A stretch of 64,000 nt of DNA from Lewinellaceae bacterium (lineage in GTDB: Bacteria > Bacteroidota > Bacteroidia > Chitinophagales > Saprospiraceae): positions 124,001 to 188,000 of the forward strand of contig JACJYC010000002.1 in assembly GCA_020636325.1 (NCBI GenBank), given 5' to 3'. Shown one piece after another: positions 18,701 to 25,230 of the stretch; the first letter of the stretch is position 1, and the number at the start of each line of letters is the position of its first letter. The notes under the pieces were generated by a model. The model did no database searches. It was not told where the DNA came from and saw only the letters and a list, made by a program, of their open reading frames with translations. The translations under genes were made by a program, and so were the position numbers.

Positions 18701-20373
18701 GGGCTGGTGGGCACCAGATCGACCCCGATCTCGGGCGCCGACAGGACTTCGATCGTATCGACCGCCATATTTTGCGGGTTGGCGGAATCGGTGACCGTGA
18801 TCTGGTAATTACCGGGCTGAAGGCCGCCGATGGTCATTGAACCGCCGGAAGCGCCGATAACAAATGGCCCCTGGTTGGGCAATGTCGGCGGCACGGTATT
18901 CCATTGGAACTGATAGGGCGCCGTGCCGTCGGCCAGCGTGACGGTAAAGGAACCGTCGATGGCGTCGGGGCAGCTCAGGCTATCCTGTTCCACCAGAAAG
19001 AAGAGCACCTGATCGGATACGATCACTTTGCCGCCTTCAACAACTACTCCATAGCTGAACGGTTCAGGCGTAGAGGGATCGCCCACTTCTATCGGGGTGA
19101 TATTGCCGGTCATGGCAATGGGGCTGACATCCCCCAATTGGCCGATCACATTGAAGCAGAGCTGAAACAGGACCGTGCCGTCGGGCAATGTAACCCCGTT
19201 GGGGCCCAGGTTCGGATCCGTCCAGGAGAAGGTCAGCATGCCCGGCGAAACTTCCGTGTACAAACCGGTCAGGTTGCCGAGTGCCAGGTTGGCGTTCTGG
19301 ATATCGATGAAATCAATTACGGTCGGGTCCCACTCGATGGTAAACTGCATGGTGGAAACCCGGTCAAAATCTTTAACGGTAATATCAAGGCACTCCTGCT
19401 GGCCCGGCGAAACGTTCTCCAGGGGAAAAACGAAGGTGACCGCCTGGCAGGATCCCATGTCCATTGAGAAAGTGAAATCGCAGCTCGTACCGTCGGAAAC
19501 GGTAATGTTATACACGCCCGGCTGGGGTACGCTGAATACCACCATGTCGTTGTGGTTGGGGGTGGAAGAGGTGACGGTCCCTTTGATGTCCGGATTGGTG
19601 GAAAGCGATATGTCCACTGAATACTCTTCCAATGACGACCATTCGGGCAAGCCGCCGGTCACGCGGAAGGTGCCTTCGCATCCGGTGGGGCTGGCGGTAA
19701 CCGCCTGGTCTGTGGCATTGATGGGCGTGAGGTATACAACGGCAAAGGATTCGGCGGTACTGACGTCCACGCAGGGGCCTGAAGGTCCGCCCATGCCGTC
19801 GTTCTCGTATCCTTGGGTTGAGAAGACGTCGATGGTGATCGGGGCCAGCCAGAGCGTGGTCGGCACCAGGTTGCCGTTGTTAAAGGAAGTCTGCACCTGG
19901 CCGTTATTGACGAGGGTGATGTTCCCATTGGCGTTTTGCGAGATCACCCACATGCCGAGCGTCTGCGGTATCATCGTCCCGTCGGGCAAGACCAGCGGCG
20001 AAGTGTGGTTGAGGCAGCCGTCCGTCAGGATCGTGGCCAGGTTGGGGCCCGTAATCGTCGGCTTGCAGTCATAAACCGCGTACCCGACCCCCGGAGGCGT
20101 ATTGGGGTTGGGATCTCCCATCAGGCTGGCATCACCGTTGTGGATAATGGGCAATTGGTCGCCGAAACAGAGGAAGATCGTATCCGGCTGAATGTCGTTG
20201 CTCTGACCGTTAAAGGCGCCGAAATGGATGGTACCGGCGTCATTGCAGTCCATTTTTTCGGGGTTCGGTGGTCCGATCTCACCGGAGACCTGAATGTTCC
20301 TGAAGGTTTGGGCATGAGCCGAGACGGCCAGGATTCCCAGTAGGACAATCAGTCGAAAACTCTTGTTCATCAT
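15724..20373 (-). CDS. Giant SprB-repeat surface protein with cohesin-like domain and T9SS type B sorting domain
   Basis: A 1549-residue secreted protein. Order: signal peptide (LIVLLGILAVSAHAQ), an N-terminal region with NDGMGGPSGPC-like segments, a cohesin-like beta-sandwich around residues 320-440 (CLDITVKDFDRVSTMQFTIEW), then about eleven SprB-type repeats of 75-95 residues, each with a VSCxGxxDG opening, a GGTxPYxYxW core and a GxYxVTVTDxxGC close. The end is a gliding-motility/CHU_C type B sorting domain (IPNGFHPDGDGDFNDEFRVF, YDRWGGMVYQ, NEGVYVYLIEV). SprB of Flavobacterium johnsoniae is a mobile cell-surface adhesin moved by the gliding motor; this protein is probably a surface adhesin exported by T9SS. 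The start was set at the first of two adjacent ATGs before the signal peptide. Confidence 0.92.
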   Translation of the reverse strand: MMNKSFRLIVLLGILAVSAHAQTFRNIQVSGEIGPPNPEKMDCNDAGTIHFGAFNGQSNDIQPDTIFLCFGDQLPIIHNGDASLMGDPNPNTPPGVGYAVYDCKPTITGPNLATILTDGCLNHTSPLVLPDGTMIPQTLGMWVISQNANGNITLVNNGQVQTSFNNGNLVPTTLWLAPITIDVFSTQGYENDGMGGPSGPCVDVSTAESFAVVYLTPINATDQAVTASPTGCEGTFRVTGGLPEWSSLEEYSVDISLSTNPDIKGTVTSSTPNHNDMVVFSVPQPGVYNITVSDGTSCDFTFSMDMGSCQAVTFVFPLENVSPGQQECLDITVKDFDRVSTMQFTIEWDPTVIDFIDIQNANLALGNLTGLYTEVSPGMLTFSWTDPNLGPNGVTLPDGTVLFQLCFNVIGQLGDVSPIAMTGNITPIEVGDPSTPEPFSYGVVVEGGKVIVSDQVLFFLVEQDSLSCPDAIDGSFTVTLADGTAPYQFQWNTVPPTLPNQGPFVIGASGGSMTIGGLQPGNYQITVTDSANPQNMAVDTIEVLSAPEIGVDLVPTSPRCNGESNGRVEAQVLLAGVMQTDLSPFTFKWNNPTVTGAVQDNIPSGFYGVTVTDANGCSASASTTLSQPAVLNVLAQNTFITEASCVGAGDGAITISASGGTPTNGAYTFTWGGGLGTVTANSATVSALEPGEYPVTVSDSRGCEFMDSYTVAAQKVLTINASVTDVSCNGGTDGAILAVGNTAGAPADLPYTFVWNNSTTPPVNDNVSSNLTDLPAGVYIVTMTDADAAGCQIMDTITVNQPEPLAASIFEQSNETCAVGNDGSVTIAVTGGTEPYNYAWSHDPNLNDPAAAGLSAGMYTVNITDANNCTTSQDVEILAPVPPAITQLDDDSVSCPEDTDGTLTVVATATSAPIVGYNWNTGDQTSTISNLAPGEYIVTVTAENACVTIDTALVLAPLPLALDSVRITSPECPGQGNGQIALFISGGTPPYQYTWSTMPNQPGTFNPLPGLFAGTYSVIVRDANNCTPLIINDLVVSDPPGIVIDLQSLTGVSCPDDTTCDGQATATAIYSDGTTANFNYDWSTGESEVGVPSSAVNQLCRGMQTVTVSDGVCGEIMEFEVASPQDIIISATTENVTCFGLTDGTVSLSATGGTAPYNYQWVGGPTGPTRNDLGAGSYDVVLTDDNGCNRQQTVQIAQPEEFIVTIDQAETTPTVSCAGDNDGVIVVVESGGNGLGANPFNWSNGVAPANSPIAANLPAGAYAVTVTDIKGCQDEVSYTINEPAPIVVVLGEPVPPICFGDPGLITIDTIYGGAGMAFLDYSYSVDNNGLFLPANQPATVFGQSHIITVEDPAGCHQDASIDIPQPAEIIIAMDDSRVVELGDSTTVNPVVSPFGTYTYEWTPEDYILNGVMSQDITIKPFSSQEYTLTVTNPDGCTATAKIFIELDANRNVYIPNGFHPDGDGDFNDEFRVFACTGVQAINYCRIYDRWGGMVYQQTEIPPVCEGGSKLWDGTINGKRANEGVYVYLIEVTFLDGVTLVYRGDVTLLW

Positions 20374-20501
20374 TGGATGTATGCTTAAGGGATTGAATTG
20401 TAAGTCTTTATAGATAGTTGGCAAATTCATTGCATTTCTCTGGTCAGCTAATACAAGGATGCGATCAGATCCGTATTCGCTGCCTGTGTTGAAAGAAGGT
20501 G

Positions 20502-20509
20502 CAAAGTTA
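20502..20509 (-). promoter_or_regulatory. -7 box for the SprB-repeat gene (TAACTTTG)
   Basis: TAACTTTG on the minus strand fits TAnnTTTG and lies about 130 nt upstream of the start, implying a leader of about 120 nt. The -33 region is A+T-rich without a clear TTG. Confidence 0.45.
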
Positions 20510-20682
20510 TGCCCTCCATAACGGTAAATAATAAAATATTCGTATTTTTTTCTACACTTGGGATGGGGCCTCTGTTCCGGGCGGAGTAGTTGTTCGGTTT
20601 TATTCAGCAGGTAATGTTTGAAAAGGAACAGCGGCTATTGAAACGAATAAAGGGGTGGGAAAATTATATGGAGCCGGTGTCA

Positions 20683-20745
20683 GTTGTCAGTTGTCAGTGG
20701 GCAGTTGTCAGTTGTCAGTTGTCAGTTGTCAGTTGTCAGTGGGCA
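20683..20745 (+). repeat. Heptamer array (GTTGTCA/GTGGGCA), 9 units
   Basis: Nine uninterrupted heptamers: two GTTGTCA, one GTGGGCA, five GTTGTCA, one GTGGGCA, preceded by a degenerate unit. The same two heptamers in the same orientation form the array at 32338-32421. Here the array is intergenic. The surrounding stretch 20510-20841 holds no gene I can support; only the array stands out. Confidence 0.95.
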
Positions 20746-20841
20746 GTTATGGAAAATTCCCCTTTGGATGGCCAGGGCGCCAATTGCAGCGCCGTCCAAC
20801 AACCGGGGCATGCAAAATCTGTATTGCAGATGCAGGGCAGG

Positions 20842-21225
20842 TCATCGCCCATGTGATGCGCTGGTGTCCAGACGGGAGGATACGGCGGGATTGATCAGAA
20901 AATAGAACCCGATAGCGCCGGCGGCATAAAAAACGACATCCATCCAATCAGCGGTAAAGCCCGCAGACAGCTTCGGGAAAACGACCTCGAATACAAAAGA
21001 AAGGAAAAGCCAGGCGGAAAGGACCTCAAACCCGGACAATCTATCGAGTTTCCAGCGGAGCTGCCTTTCAACCTGCCAAATTCCCATAAGTATAGGGAAA
21101 CACAACAGGTTATCCAGGTAGCTGTCCGCCCAGCCGATCTGCAGACCCAGTCCTTTCTGGCTGATCTGGTGCAGCGCAAAAAGGGAGACGGACAACAGGA
21201 AAAAGGGATTGCGCAAAGTTCTCAT
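20842..21225 (-). CDS. Small integral membrane protein (VanZ-like fold, putative)
   Basis: A 127-residue protein with three to four hydrophobic helices. The pattern (LRNPFFLLSVSLFALHQISQK..., YLDNLLCFPILMGI, EVVFPKLSAGFTADWMDVV, YAAGAIGFYFLI) matches small Bacteroidota membrane proteins often auto-annotated as magnesium citrate secondary transporter, and the second half resembles VanZ-type proteins with their conserved DxxDV element. A transporter role is not established. It starts 3 nt after the stop of the upstream 79-residue membrane protein, so both form an operon divergent from the TetR gene and probably repressed by it. Confidence 0.7.
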   Translation of the reverse strand: MRTLRNPFFLLSVSLFALHQISQKGLGLQIGWADSYLDNLLCFPILMGIWQVERQLRWKLDRLSGFEVLSAWLFLSFVFEVVFPKLSAGFTADWMDVVFYAAGAIGFYFLINPAVSSRLDTSASHGR

Positions 21226-21228
21226 GGT

Positions 21229-21468
21229 TCAAAAAACAGCTGCAAAGGCGAATAAAAGACCTAAAACGACAAACGGCGACAGGATCAGCATAAAGACAAT
21301 CCCCACAAACCGGAAAATCAGTTTGTAGCCCATCATCCAGATCGGATCGTCATCCCGAAGTTCAACGTAGCGCAGGAAAGACTGGTACAACCTGCCGGTC
21401 CAATCCAGCATTTTGGCCGCGGGTTGCGGCTCTTCAGCACCATTGGTTTCATTCAGTCGGACTTTCAT
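21229..21468 (-). CDS. Small single-pass or hairpin membrane protein
   Basis: A 79-residue protein: a soluble N-terminal half (MKVRLNETNGAEEPQPAAKM, then DWTGRLYQSFLRYVELRDDD) and a hydrophobic C-terminal segment of about 35 residues (IFRFVGIVFMLILSPFVVLG) able to span the membrane once or twice. I do not recognise the family. It is first in a two-gene operon, and its promoter -7 box lies inside the palindrome at 21495-21510. The ATG at 21468 is preferred to a TTG two codons upstream. Confidence 0.65.
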   Translation of the reverse strand: MKVRLNETNGAEEPQPAAKMLDWTGRLYQSFLRYVELRDDDPIWMMGYKLIFRFVGIVFMLILSPFVVLGLLFAFAAVF

Positions 21469-21494
21469 GGTCAATTCTTTTGGTGTTATAATTT

Positions 21495-21510
21495 TAGTAC
21501 AAATGTACTA
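21495..21510. promoter_or_regulatory. Palindromic operator overlapping the divergent promoter
   Basis: TAGTACAAATGTACTA is a perfect inverted repeat (6-bp arms, 4-bp centre). Read on the minus strand it contains TACATTTG (21507-21500), a full -7 match for the membrane-protein operon. It lies 70 bp before the TetR start. Position and symmetry indicate the binding site of the adjacent TetR protein. Confidence 0.65.
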
Positions 21511-21579
21511 GTTTTTATCAAAATTAGAACAAGCGACCTAATTTTTTTGTTCCTTTGCTTCAAATCTGTCGACCAACTA

Positions 21580-22236
21580 TTGAAAACCAGGGACAAAATA
21601 CTGGACGAAGCGCTGCGCCAGCTCAATGAAGAGGGCCTGGACAAGGTCAGCATACGGAGCATCGCCCAGGCGCTCGGCATCAGCCCGGGCAACCTGACCT
21701 ACCACTTCCGCAATGTGGACACGATCATTCAGGAGCTCTACCTCGAACTGGTGCGCGAGCTGGATGCCGGCCTGCAAAGGATGGAAAATGCGACCACCGT
21801 ATTGACCACCCTTTTGGAATTGAGCGAGGACAATTTCTTCGTCTTCTGGAAATACCGCTTCATCCTGCTCGATTTTATCGCTATCACCCGGCGGATCACG
21901 GAAGTGCGCGACCATTTCCGGCGGCTCATCGCCCAACGGCATTTCCAGTTCAAATTCAGCATCGAACATATGATCGCCGAGGGGTTGCTCAAGCCCGAAG
22001 AAGTGGACGGGCAATACGACAAACTGATCCTGCAATCCATCATCCTGGGCAATGCCTGGATTCCGGACGCGCATATCCACTTTGACGACCGCAGCGATGC
22101 CGTCGTCCGGTTCTATGCCGATCTCTTTTTGGGCATGATCGTACCTTATCTTACGGAGAAGGGGTTAGCGGAATACCGGACGTGGTTGGACAAAAGGCCC
22201 AAACTTCGATACAAGTCCTATCGCACAGATCCATAA
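21580..22236 (+). CDS. TetR/AcrR-family transcriptional regulator
   Basis: A 218-residue regulator. The N-terminal TetR domain begins directly at the start (KTRDKILDEALRQLNEEGL) and contains the helix-turn-helix IRSIAQALGISPGNLTYHF. The all-helical ligand domain follows, with the DUF-type layout common in Bacteroidota TetR proteins (FFVFWKYRFILLDFIAITRR). No ATG is available near the domain start; the TTG at 21580 gives the expected N-terminus. The gene is divergent from a two-gene small membrane protein operon, and the palindrome at 21495-21510 is a likely operator for both. Confidence 0.88.
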   Translation: MKTRDKILDEALRQLNEEGLDKVSIRSIAQALGISPGNLTYHFRNVDTIIQELYLELVRELDAGLQRMENATTVLTTLLELSEDNFFVFWKYRFILLDFIAITRRITEVRDHFRRLIAQRHFQFKFSIEHMIAEGLLKPEEVDGQYDKLILQSIILGNAWIPDAHIHFDDRSDAVVRFYADLFLGMIVPYLTEKGLAEYRTWLDKRPKLRYKSYRTDP

Positions 22237-22262
22237 TCCTGTCAACACACTACCGGACATTT

Positions 22263-22649
22263 TTACAAAAGGGGCAAAAAGAGCCCGAGAGCCCGACTTC
22301 GCCCCAAGCTCCGTCGGATGGAAAATGAGTGAGCGAGAGCGTGAAGGCGTTGCTTTTCAGGCTCTCGCTGGTTCTTTGATTTGTCCCTCTTCTCATTTTG
22401 TCCAGTAGTATGTCCCCGCGCACAAAAGAGCTCCCGTACGCCATCGGCCGGTTGCCCGCCGAACCGCCGGTACGCGACCGGGCTATGCGGGTTGAACCCG
22501 GAGTAGGCCCGGTCATAGGAATAAAAGCCGCCGCCGGTTTCCCGGAGACCCTGCCATTCGAGGTGGGTGATGCGGATATCTGCGGCGGAAAGGGTGACAG
22601 CCAGGCACAGGTATGCCACGGTGAGGGCAAGGTTGGTGATCTTTTTCAT
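22263..22649 (-). CDS. Putative small secreted protein, possibly degenerate
   Basis: The frame encodes 128 residues. The first 25 form a convincing signal peptide (MKKITNLALTVAYLCLAVTL, then SAADIRITHLEW). The part after about residue 75 is rich in Arg, Gln and Ser and does not look like a folded domain, which suggests that the original protein was truncated or frameshifted. It lies upstream of no recognisable partner, between the TetR gene and the SnoaL-like lipoprotein gene. I recognise no family. The rest of the 22237-22771 stretch holds only the GGCACTCAG repeats. Confidence 0.35.
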   Translation of the reverse strand: MKKITNLALTVAYLCLAVTLSAADIRITHLEWQGLRETGGGFYSYDRAYSGFNPHSPVAYRRFGGQPADGVRELFCARGHTTGQNEKRDKSKNQREPEKQRLHALAHSFSIRRSLGRSRALGLFLPLL

Positions 22650-22710
22650 AGCCGGGTGTATGTAAAAGTTTGGTTGATTCGGTTTTGGGTTGGTTTTTTT
22701 GGGGTGGGAG

Positions 22711-22762
22711 GGCACTCAGGGCACTCAGGTTGGGGGGGGAGGGGACCACTCAGGGCACCCAG
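22711..22762 (+). repeat. Degenerate nonamer array (GGCACTCAG) with a G8 run
   Basis: Two exact tandem GGCACTCAG units (22711-22728), a G8 run, then further CACTCAG and GGCACCCAG variants up to the stop codon region of the next minus-strand gene. Confidence 0.7.
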
Positions 22763-22771
22763 CGGTCAGGG

Positions 22772-23236
22772 TCAATCCCACACGAAGCGCCAATGACCGT
22801 CGGGTTGTTTTTTCCAGACGGTGTGGAAGATCCCTTCTACGGTATTCGTTTGGCCGGTGGAATCCTGGGTTGAATAGAGGAAACGGCCGTAGGTATACCC
22901 CAGGTCGCCGGATTTGGCGGCGACCACCTTGTCGGGCACCCAATTCAGGGTGGTATTTTTCCAGTTGCCGTTGTGGTAAAAATCGGCAATGGCCTGTTTG
23001 CCTTCAATGATCAGGTTGTTGCGGTGGATGACCCCGTCTTCAGCCGCGAAGGTTTCAAAAGCACTGGGGACGCCCTCTTTTTGGGCCATAGCGGCAAAGT
23101 CGGCTTCAGCCTGCAGGATCTCGGCTTCGGCGACTTCAGACAGGTCTGCGGGAGGCGTGGAACAGGCATGGGAACCCAGCGCCAGGAAAATGGCGGCTAC
23201 AACGGGTTTCCATTCGGATCGATTGCATTTTTTCAT
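22772..23236 (-). CDS. SnoaL-like/DUF4440 lipoprotein
   Basis: A 154-residue protein with a short signal sequence and a lipobox-like cysteine (LALGSHACS), followed by a nuclear transport factor 2-like fold of the DUF4440/SnoaL type (AEADFAAMAQKEG, FAAEDGVIHRNN, GKQAIADFYHN, GDLGYTYGRFLY, GIFHTVWKKQPDGHWRFVWD). Such proteins are widespread in Bacteroidota; most have no known reaction. The ATG at 23236 is chosen because residues before it do not belong to a signal peptide. Confidence 0.82.
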   Translation of the reverse strand: MKKCNRSEWKPVVAAIFLALGSHACSTPPADLSEVAEAEILQAEADFAAMAQKEGVPSAFETFAAEDGVIHRNNLIIEGKQAIADFYHNGNWKNTTLNWVPDKVVAAKSGDLGYTYGRFLYSTQDSTGQTNTVEGIFHTVWKKQPDGHWRFVWD

Positions 23237-23382
23237 GGATGAAAACGTGTTTGGAGTAGTTGAAAATGGCCATGAAAGCACCGTTGCAAAACGATCACGA
23301 ATATACGAATAAATTGGTTAACGGGTAAGGGTCTGAACGGGAAGCCCTTTATCGTACTGGCCTCAGTTTATAACGGTCTGAT

Positions 23383-24030
23383 TCACCGGATGACCAGCGG
23401 CAGGCTAAGCAGGACGGCAACCACATGCATGGCGGTGCCCGCCAGCACAAAACAATGCCAGATGCCGTGGTTGTACTTGAGGCTCCGCCAGGAGAAAAAG
23501 ATCACCCCGGCAGAATAAAATAATCCGCCCGCCATAATCCACCAGAAAACGGACATCGGCATCGTTTCGGAGATCGGTTTGGCGATGAAGACCAGCATCC
23601 AGCCCAGCCCCACATATAGCCCGGTAGAAAGTTTCGGGAATCGACCGGTGAAAAACAGTTTCAGGACAGAGCCGGCCGCAATGATGCCCCACATGACGGT
23701 CAGGAAAAGCCGGGCCGGAGCGGGCTCTAAAAAGATATTCACTACTGCGGTATAGGTGCCTCCGATAAGAAAAAAGATACTGATATGATCCCAGATCTGC
23801 AGCCTGAATTTGGCCTTCGGGTGTTGTACGGCATGGTAAATGGTTGAGGCTGCATAGGTCGTCAGCATGCCGAAACAAAAAATCATTACGGCGGATACCG
23901 CTCCTGCATGCGGCGAAGCCATGGCCTGCCGGATCAAAACCGGGGTCATGATCAGCGCCAATACCAGGCCGATGCCGTGTGTGATCGCATTGGTGCGTTC
24001 TTCTTTTGCAGTTTTGGAATGTTGAGTCAT
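23383..24030 (-). CDS. Hemolysin III family (TrhA/PAQR) membrane protein
   Basis: A 215-residue, seven-helix membrane protein. The family motifs are visible: NAITHGIGLVLAL at the first helix, STIYHAVQH and RLQIWDHISIFFLIGGTYT, and a C-terminal HCFVLAGTAMH; the histidines and aspartate form the PAQR metal site. Bacterial TrhA proteins affect membrane lipid homeostasis; the hemolysin name is historical. The ATG at 24030 is preferred. The in-frame ATG 42 nt upstream would add residues encoded by the tandem repeat at 24043-24089. Confidence 0.88.
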   Translation of the reverse strand: MTQHSKTAKEERTNAITHGIGLVLALIMTPVLIRQAMASPHAGAVSAVMIFCFGMLTTYAASTIYHAVQHPKAKFRLQIWDHISIFFLIGGTYTAVVNIFLEPAPARLFLTVMWGIIAAGSVLKLFFTGRFPKLSTGLYVGLGWMLVFIAKPISETMPMSVFWWIMAGGLFYSAGVIFFSWRSLKYNHGIWHCFVLAGTAMHVVAVLLSLPLVIR

Positions 24031-24042
24031 GTTTTTTGAATT

Positions 24043-24089
24043 GTTGATTCGGTCATCTGTTGATTCCGTCATCTGTTGATCGAATCAAC
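24043..24089. repeat. 16-bp direct repeats closed by an inverted repeat
   Basis: Two near-identical 16-mers starting GTTGATTC and ending GTCATCT (24043-24058 and 24059-24074; one mismatch), then GTTGAT-CGA-ATCAAC (24075-24089), a perfect inverted repeat, in the gap between the TrhA and dimethylargininase-like genes. Confidence 0.85.
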
Positions 24090-24108
24090 AAATAAACAAA
24101 TCAACATT

Positions 24109-24987
24109 TTATACCCCTCGTGCAATAGGCCGGGTCAGACAAGTAGGGCCGCCGCCGCCCTTGATGCTGATCTCCTCGCCTCGGTAGGTGACCACCCGGC
24201 AGCCTTCGGCCTCCAGTGCAGCCCGGGTTTTCGGGTTCCCTTCTACCATCAGACAGGTCCGCGGGGCCAGCGCCAGCACATTGCACCCCATGCTGTCGAA
24301 TTCTTCATCCGGTACTTCTACCAAACGCATCCCGCGCCGGATCAGTTCATTCCGGAAAGCTATCGGCATCAATGGGGCGTATACCACCGCAAGGTCCTCT
24401 GCCACCGGACTGAAAACGGACATCAGGTGGAATACGTCGCCGGGACCTTTATAATGCGGCAGGTCTACCCGCAGGATCTCCATTCCAAACGGCCTGAACA
24501 ACTGCTCCAACTGTGCGATTCCGGATAGGTTGGTCCTGTAAGAATATCCTACCGCCAGCGTCCCCCTATCCAGCCAGGCCACGTCGCCGCCTTCCAGGGT
24601 ACCGGGAGCCTGTATTTCACCCAGTATGGGGATCCCGAGCCGGTCAAAAGCAAGCCGCTCTGCCGCAGGTTCTTTTTTCCGGGCCGCTTTGCCCATGTTG
24701 CACAGGATCGCGCCATGGTCGGTGATGATGGCCGCATCCCGGCAATAAAGGGAATCCATGGTCAGGTTTTCATCGGGCGGCAGGACATGCACCTCGGCGC
24801 CTGCATCCCGGAGGAGTTGCTCAAAAACAGCGTATTCCTCAACGGCTTTTTCCAGATCGGGCCTGCCCAGGTAATTGAGCATTTCCCATTCGGCGTCGAT
24901 GCGCTCGTTGTCGAGGAAGGCGTGCTGCACCGGTTTGATCAGGACGGATTGCAGTTTGCCGGATTCGGTGTGGGCGGTTGGTTTCAC
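24109..24987 (-). CDS. Dimethylarginine dimethylaminohydrolase-like guanidino hydrolase
   Basis: A 292-residue member of the amidinotransferase/arginine deiminase superfamily (pentein fold). The catalytic triad is visible: the acidic TLEGGDV, the histidine in DVFHLMSVF, and the nucleophile Cys283 in GGGPTCLTRP. The short N-terminus starting with MKPTAHTESGKLQSVLIKP and the overall length fit dimethylarginine dimethylaminohydrolases, which release citrulline and dimethylamine from methylated arginines. An arginine deiminase or other guanidino substrate is possible. The neighbouring AdiC-like permease, transcribed in the same direction, supports an amino acid catabolic role. Confidence 0.8.
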   Translation of the reverse strand: MKPTAHTESGKLQSVLIKPVQHAFLDNERIDAEWEMLNYLGRPDLEKAVEEYAVFEQLLRDAGAEVHVLPPDENLTMDSLYCRDAAIITDHGAILCNMGKAARKKEPAAERLAFDRLGIPILGEIQAPGTLEGGDVAWLDRGTLAVGYSYRTNLSGIAQLEQLFRPFGMEILRVDLPHYKGPGDVFHLMSVFSPVAEDLAVVYAPLMPIAFRNELIRRGMRLVEVPDEEFDSMGCNVLALAPRTCLMVEGNPKTRAALEAEGCRVVTYRGEEISIKGGGGPTCLTRPIARGV

Positions 24988-25003
24988 TATGGTGGCGTTA
25001 CTG

Positions 25004-25083
25004 ACTTACAGATATTTTGGTCCTATGGACCTGACTGGTGTTGCGGTCCTATGGACTTACAGATATTTCGGTCCTATAGACCT
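25004..25083 (+). repeat. Two copies of a 29-bp repeat with internal palindrome
   Basis: Units at 25004-25032 and 25055-25083 share ACTTACAGATATTT, then GGTCCTAT and GACCT, with two mismatches. The first contains GGTCCTATGGACC (25019-25031), a perfect inverted repeat; a third copy of GGTCCTATGGAC lies between them. Confidence 0.85.
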
Positions 25084-25160
25084 GGCCTTGGTCATGAAGA
25101 CTTTGGCTGCGCTCAGTCCATCCCCCCGCAATTGTTGATCCGATCGCTTCCTCCCCGACC

Positions 25161-25190
25161 GCCGTAGCTCATCAAGAGCGAAGGAGGTAA
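25161..25190 (+). repeat. 30-bp dispersed repeat, copy 1
   Basis: The 30 nt ending AAGAGCGAAGGAGGTAA match 49753-49782 with 4 differences. It directly abuts the octamer array that follows. Confidence 0.8.
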
Positions 25191-25230
25191 TTCCTCAGTT
25201 CCTCGATTCCTCACTTCCTCACTTCCTCAA
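25191..25230 (+). repeat. Octamer array (TTCCTCAN), 5 units
   Basis: Five contiguous octamers TTCCTCAG, TTCCTCGA, TTCCTCAC (x2), TTCCTCAA. The stop codon and last codons of the permease gene lie inside it (stop at 25211). The same octamer family occurs at 40598-40685 and 42316-42389. Confidence 0.9.

Noticed and set aside
20683..20745. CRISPR array
   Set aside because: Units are 7 bp and directly adjacent with no spacers, and no cas gene is present.
20590..20905. Overlapping short plus-strand frames through the heptamer array (VVSCQ and LSVVS repeats)
   Set aside because: Any frame through the array gives repeat peptides; there is no lipobox or domain behind it here, unlike at 32332.
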